Part shown: piece after piece, positions 61,310 to 64,000 of the stretch
Numbering within the stretch: the stretch's first letter is position 1
How the letters are laid out: each line of letters opens with the position of its first letter
Translations under genes and position numbers: made by a program
Assembly (NCBI RefSeq): GCF_900110415.1
Contig: NZ_FODR01000007.1
Location: 301,573-365,572 of the forward strand
DNA: 64,000 nt
Direction of reading: 5' to 3'
DNA from: Mucilaginibacter sp. OK283
GTDB taxonomy: Bacteria; Bacteroidota; Bacteroidia; Sphingobacteriales; Sphingobacteriaceae
Notes under the pieces: model-generated
Told to the model about the DNA's origin: nothing
The model's database searches: none
The model's input: only the letters and a program-made list of their open reading frames with translations

Positions 61310-61412
61310 AAAAGGGTAAGCTACTTTTATCGCGCCGCTCAACTCTCTACCCTTGCTGCGTTCCCACCCTGGGGGAGTTCAAGAGGAGCTGGCCGTAAAA
61401 GACTTACCCCGG
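61310..61412 (-). ncRNA. ffs: signal recognition particle RNA (small bacterial type)
   Basis: Minus-strand sequence holds the domain IV core: CCCAGGGTGGGAACGCAGCAAGGGTA with the GGAA tetraloop and GCAGCAAGG internal loop side. The 5' end (ggggtaagtcttttac) pairs with the 3' end (taaaagtagcttaccc), followed by a T run (61313-61308). A TATATTTGC -7 box lies just upstream. The RNA binds Ffh and guides membrane-protein targeting. Confidence 0.9.
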
Positions 61413-61413
61413 G

Positions 61414-61422
61414 GCAAATATA
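61414..61422 (-). promoter_or_regulatory. -7 box of the SRP RNA gene
   Basis: Minus-strand TATATTTGC is an exact TAnnTTTGC match and places the transcript start near 61408, in agreement with the folded RNA. The remaining spacer 61423-61644 has only a small GCCAGC/GCTGGC hairpin (61533-61549). Confidence 0.7.
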
Positions 61423-61613
61423 GAAAAAGGATGCTTATCAGGTTAATAAATTGTTAAAAAAGGCTTACCCGCTGATAGCTAAAGGAATAGATTGTTGTTT
61501 GTTGCCCGTTCCTGGTTACATCGGGCATAAACGCCAGCTCTTTGCTGGCCTTGAACGCGCGCAAACCGCGTATTTGAGAAATTTACAGTGTTTTTTGATG
61601 GGTAGAAATAGCA

Positions 61614-61637
61614 AAGGCGGTTAAAATCACCGCCTCT
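61614..61637 (-). terminator. weak terminator after the secreted protein gene
   Basis: 7-bp stem aggcggt/accgcct (61629-61635 with 61615-61621) and a short, interrupted T tract. Confidence 0.45.
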
Positions 61638-61644
61638 TTATTTT

Positions 61645-62178
61645 TTACTTTGTTAATATCAATTCAAGATCTTTCTTAATCAGATCAGCGTTTTTTGGTT
61701 TAATCTCGTAATCGAAGTTAGCGGCACCATCAGTCGCGATCCGGATAATTGAAACTGATTTTGTTTTCAACGTTTCGATATCATCTTTCTCCAGTTTATA
61801 ATATACCAGGTTAATAATCCGGTCGGCCTGCGAGCCGTAAGTTACATGGGCGTCGCCGCCTACATCAGGTTTTAAATCCAGTACGCTGTTATCAGTAAAC
61901 TTGATATTGGTAATGTTGGCCGGACCGATAGACCAAACCCGAGGACCGTTCATATTATCTATCCTGAAGCACAGCACGTAACTGGTTCCTATTTTTTCCG
62001 CGTAAACGTATAATAGCCTGCCCGTAGCAAAGCCCAATTGTGTGTAAATTCGTTCATCGGGTGTTTTCCATGTGGTGTCGCCTTTGATCTTATCGATCTC
62101 TGGTTTTTCTAATTTTTGGGCACTTGCAGAAAGCGCAATGCCGGTAGCTAAAATAGCCGACAAGTAAATTTTTTTCAT
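61645..62178 (-). CDS. hypothetical secreted protein
   Basis: 177 residues from ATG 62178 (MKKIYLSAILATGIALSASAQ), where a clear signal peptide begins; the frame extends upstream without a signal. The mature protein is mixed alpha/beta with KLEKPEIDKIKGDTTWKTPDE and a C-terminal IRIATDGAANFDYEIKPKNAD. No family recognised. Located about 100 bases downstream of the 2H phosphoesterase genes; not obviously in their operon. Confidence 0.75.
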   Translation of the reverse strand: MKKIYLSAILATGIALSASAQKLEKPEIDKIKGDTTWKTPDERIYTQLGFATGRLLYVYAEKIGTSYVLCFRIDNMNGPRVWSIGPANITNIKFTDNSVLDLKPDVGGDAHVTYGSQADRIINLVYYKLEKDDIETLKTKSVSIIRIATDGAANFDYEIKPKNADLIKKDLELILTK

Positions 62179-62280
62179 TGTGAAATTTTTAGAGTTAAGT
62201 AATAATTTTTGAAAAGGTAATAGGTTTAAAGCCAACGAATTTTATTTTAAGGTTTAGGTTTTTTATTCAATATCAAGTTT

Positions 62281-62853
62281 TTATGCCACAGCCAGCTTTC
62301 TGTCGAAAGGGATTTTTTTATAAATCTTATAGCTGTCAAATTTGGTGTCGGCCTCTTTTTCCAGCACGGTTATACCATCGGCTAAAAACTCGTCTCTGTA
62401 ATTAATTTTCACAAAATGTGGCCATAAGGTGTTAAATGCCTCTATCGGTATTTTACGCGCAATGGTAATGTGTGGATGGAGCTTTTTTATCATCAGCAAA
62501 TCCTTAATGACGGTAAACCAGTCGGATGTTTCTTTATCCAGTTCTATTTCCGCATAAATAGTACGGAAAGCCGGACCGTGCGAAAAAAAGTTAAATCCTG
62601 TTATCCTGATGTTGTGTACAGCTATCGTTCGCCTTATTATAAAATCGACCATATCATAAAAAGGACCGATAACTTTGGGCTTTTGCGCCCCGGGTTCAAC
62701 CTCATCCCTAATGACATCTAAAGTAATATGTGCACGCGAATTCATCCCCTGGAAATTACCAATGCGGTTAAAACACGCTTTTTTAAAAGCATTTATCTTT
62801 TGATCAATACGATCTGGCGGAGACAATACTGTCAGATAATATTTAAGGGCCAT
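62281..62853 (-). CDS. 2H phosphoesterase (2'-5' RNA ligase superfamily), copy A
   Basis: 190 residues. The two catalytic HxT motifs are present: AHITL (H42, T44) and HPHITIA (H128, T130). The superfamily (LigT/ThpR) splits or joins 2'-5' RNA links or cleaves cyclic phosphodiesters. Third of three tandem paralogues in transcription order; 7 bases separate it from copy B. Confidence 0.88.
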   Translation of the reverse strand: MALKYYLTVLSPPDRIDQKINAFKKACFNRIGNFQGMNSRAHITLDVIRDEVEPGAQKPKVIGPFYDMVDFIIRRTIAVHNIRITGFNFFSHGPAFRTIYAEIELDKETSDWFTVIKDLLMIKKLHPHITIARKIPIEAFNTLWPHFVKINYRDEFLADGITVLEKEADTKFDSYKIYKKIPFDRKLAVA

Positions 62854-62860
62854 ATTTAAG

Positions 62861-63481
62861 TTAAAAAAGACTGGTTTGTTTATTAACAGCAGCTGTGTTT
62901 TTTACATGCCGCATTAAATATTCCTGGTAAACACTGTTTAATGAATCGGCCGAACCTTTAAACTCAAATTCGCGATAAACAGACGTGCCGGAGTTAACCA
63001 GGTTTTTTAAAATGGTGAATTTTGATACCACAAACCTCTTTTTCAACTCTTTCCTTTGAAAATAGGGCCAAAGTAGATTAAACTGTTCGGGGGTAAGTCC
63101 GCGTGCTATGGTAATGTGCGGTGTTCCACTGCCTTTGCCTACTATATCCCACAATAATTTAAGCCAGTAGGTATTATGGTCGCTTATCTTCAGCTTTGCG
63201 TAAATGGTTTTGTTATAGCCGTTGTTTTCGTTAAAGCAATCAAAGCCATCTATTTCAAAAACAGCTGCCGGTAAAGCCGTCAACCTGCGCTCAAACATCG
63301 AAAAGCCATGGTCATGCACATGGATGGGGTGCTTTGGATAATTGTTGGTAGTTATATGAGGCTTCGACCCCATGCCGGGGTAATCGCCGATTACCCGCCG
63401 GGCTTCGTTTTTCAATTTAACAATCTCGGTATTAACATGATCTGGCAAGGACAATACGAAGTGAAAAAATGGCGAATTCAT
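62861..63481 (-). CDS. 2H phosphoesterase, copy B
   Basis: 206 residues. HxT motifs PHITT (H42, T44) and PHITIA (H122, T124) are both intact. N terminus FFHFVLSLPDHVNTEIVKLK and GDYPGMGSKPH align with copy A (LTVLSPPDRIDQKI, GNFQGMNSRAH). Middle gene of the array; 11 bases from copy C and 7 from copy A, so probably one transcript. Confidence 0.88.
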   Translation of the reverse strand: MNSPFFHFVLSLPDHVNTEIVKLKNEARRVIGDYPGMGSKPHITTNNYPKHPIHVHDHGFSMFERRLTALPAAVFEIDGFDCFNENNGYNKTIYAKLKISDHNTYWLKLLWDIVGKGSGTPHITIARGLTPEQFNLLWPYFQRKELKKRFVVSKFTILKNLVNSGTSVYREFEFKGSADSLNSVYQEYLMRHVKNTAAVNKQTSLF

Positions 63482-63492
63482 ATAATTGCTGA

Positions 63493-63945
63493 TTAAATTG
63501 TTTCAAATAAACTGGTTTGATCCTGGCCGACCATCTCAATCCGGCCGCCTTCAATGTTTTCTGTACCAATAAAGCCTTGCTGATTTTTAAATTCAAAGGC
63601 TTTAAAAAACTCCCATTTGGCATATGGATCAAACGTATCGCGCTTAACTACGGTAAGCGCATTTATCCAGAAAGGCTCTACCAGTTTTTTATGCCTTAAA
63701 TGAGGCCATAACTTGTTGAAATCCTTTTCTGTTATATTCCTGGTGATAGTTATATGCGGCATAAGCGCCTTTTTTATTTTTAGTTTTTTCTTTAACTGGT
63801 TAAACCAATCGTCAACCGCAGGTGTCGACCGTATATTGGCATATATGGTGAATTTACCGTGCAGGTGTGGAAAGTTCCCAAAACCATCAATATGCAGCAA
63901 TACCGGGAGGGCACTGAAAAAGTCTTTCTGAAAACAGGGGATAAA
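63493..63945 (-). pseudogene. 2H phosphoesterase, copy C, N-terminally deleted
   Basis: Only the second half is present. Homology to copy B can be read from about 63942 (FQKDFFSALPVLLHIDGF against FERRLTALPAAVFEIDGF) through the second motif MPHITIT to the end. The region holding the first HxT motif is missing, and no ATG lies between the upstream palindrome and the homologous part; a TTG at 63900 gives 135 residues. It abuts a terminator palindrome at 63943-63980, so a deletion joined the two. With one catalytic His it should be inactive. Confidence 0.75.
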
Positions 63946-63980
63946 AAGGAGTAGAAATTACGGTTTCTACTCCTTTTTTT
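63943..63980. terminator. terminator palindrome next to the truncated gene
   Basis: A perfect 15-bp stem (63943-63957 with 63964-63978), 6-base loop and T/A runs outside. It probably ends a minus-strand gene beyond the window edge, or serves both directions. Confidence 0.85.
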
Positions 63981-64000
63981 GTATCTTAAAGGTATAATCG

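Noticed and set aside
61136..61342. 68-codon minus-strand ORF
   Set aside because: Overlaps the 3' end of the SRP RNA gene and shows no protein features.
1..64000. CRISPR arrays, prophage, insertion sequences, tRNA genes
   Set aside because: No regularly spaced direct repeats, integrase or transposase frames, or tRNA T-loop patterns were noticed on either strand; a tRNA or IS search program would be decisive.

Overview
The window is chromosomal DNA from an aerobic Bacteroidota bacterium, most probably Sphingobacteriaceae close to Mucilaginibacter or Pedobacter. This is inferred from SusC/SusD and TonB-dependent receptors, -7 boxes of the TAnnTTTG type, near absence of Shine-Dalgarno sites, gene families typical of that group and GC-moderate coding DNA with AT-rich spacers. 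No integrase, transposase, CRISPR array or tRNA was recognised. The species is not proven.

Layout. 1-7.5 kb: a sulfated-glycan locus (3' end of a SusC receptor, SusD, two secreted sulfatases and their own formylglycine-generating enzyme). 7.5-10.2 kb: small housekeeping genes (SRPBCC protein, SatP-like transporter, phosphoglycerate mutase, membrane protein). 10.2-14.4 kb, minus strand: a methionine/homocysteine operon metY-metX-hom behind a promoter, a SAM-I riboswitch and a 17-codon leader ORF ending in Cys-Met-Cys-Cys-Cys-Cys. 14.5-23.2 kb: secreted BSP-type peptidase, ArgE-like deacetylase, PAP2 and ZIP proteins, glmM, cysteine desulfurase, two small unknown proteins and accD, separated by dispersed palindromic repeats. 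23.6-26.5 kb: ABC ATPase, TolC-like channel, small beta-barrel. 26.7-38.8 kb: second carbohydrate region (GH9, GH3, GH53, ThuA, DUF5009 membrane protein, large TonB receptor, AraC regulator).

38.8-51.6 kb: methyltransferase, a HigA-like HTH gene translationally coupled to a frameshifted AbiEii-type nucleotidyltransferase, DUF92, MtfA, YycJ, YceH, a 1445-residue propeller hybrid histidine kinase, VF530 protein, an unusual DEAD-box-like protein and truA. 51.7-56.1 kb: cobalamin riboswitch, BtuB-like receptor, DUF6580 membrane protein, a sirtuin without zinc cysteines, and a DUF71 ATPase. 56.3-64 kb: CrtA-like protein, ThuA, YpdA, stand-alone class III cyclase, a membrane protein, SRP RNA (minus strand), a secreted protein, and three tandem 2H phosphoesterases of which the outermost is N-terminally deleted.

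How the parts work together. The two polysaccharide regions pair outer-membrane import with secreted hydrolases. The met operon appears to read both SAM and cysteine supply, which fits because MetY makes homocysteine from sulfide and O-acetylhomoserine. The B12 region couples ligand sensing to uptake and possibly salvage. The most novel-looking items are the riboswitch plus poly-cysteine leader, the HTH/nucleotidyltransferase module, the degenerate helicase, the zinc-less sirtuin and a set of genes whose -7 boxes abut the start codon. All calls come from reading sequence; no database search was run.
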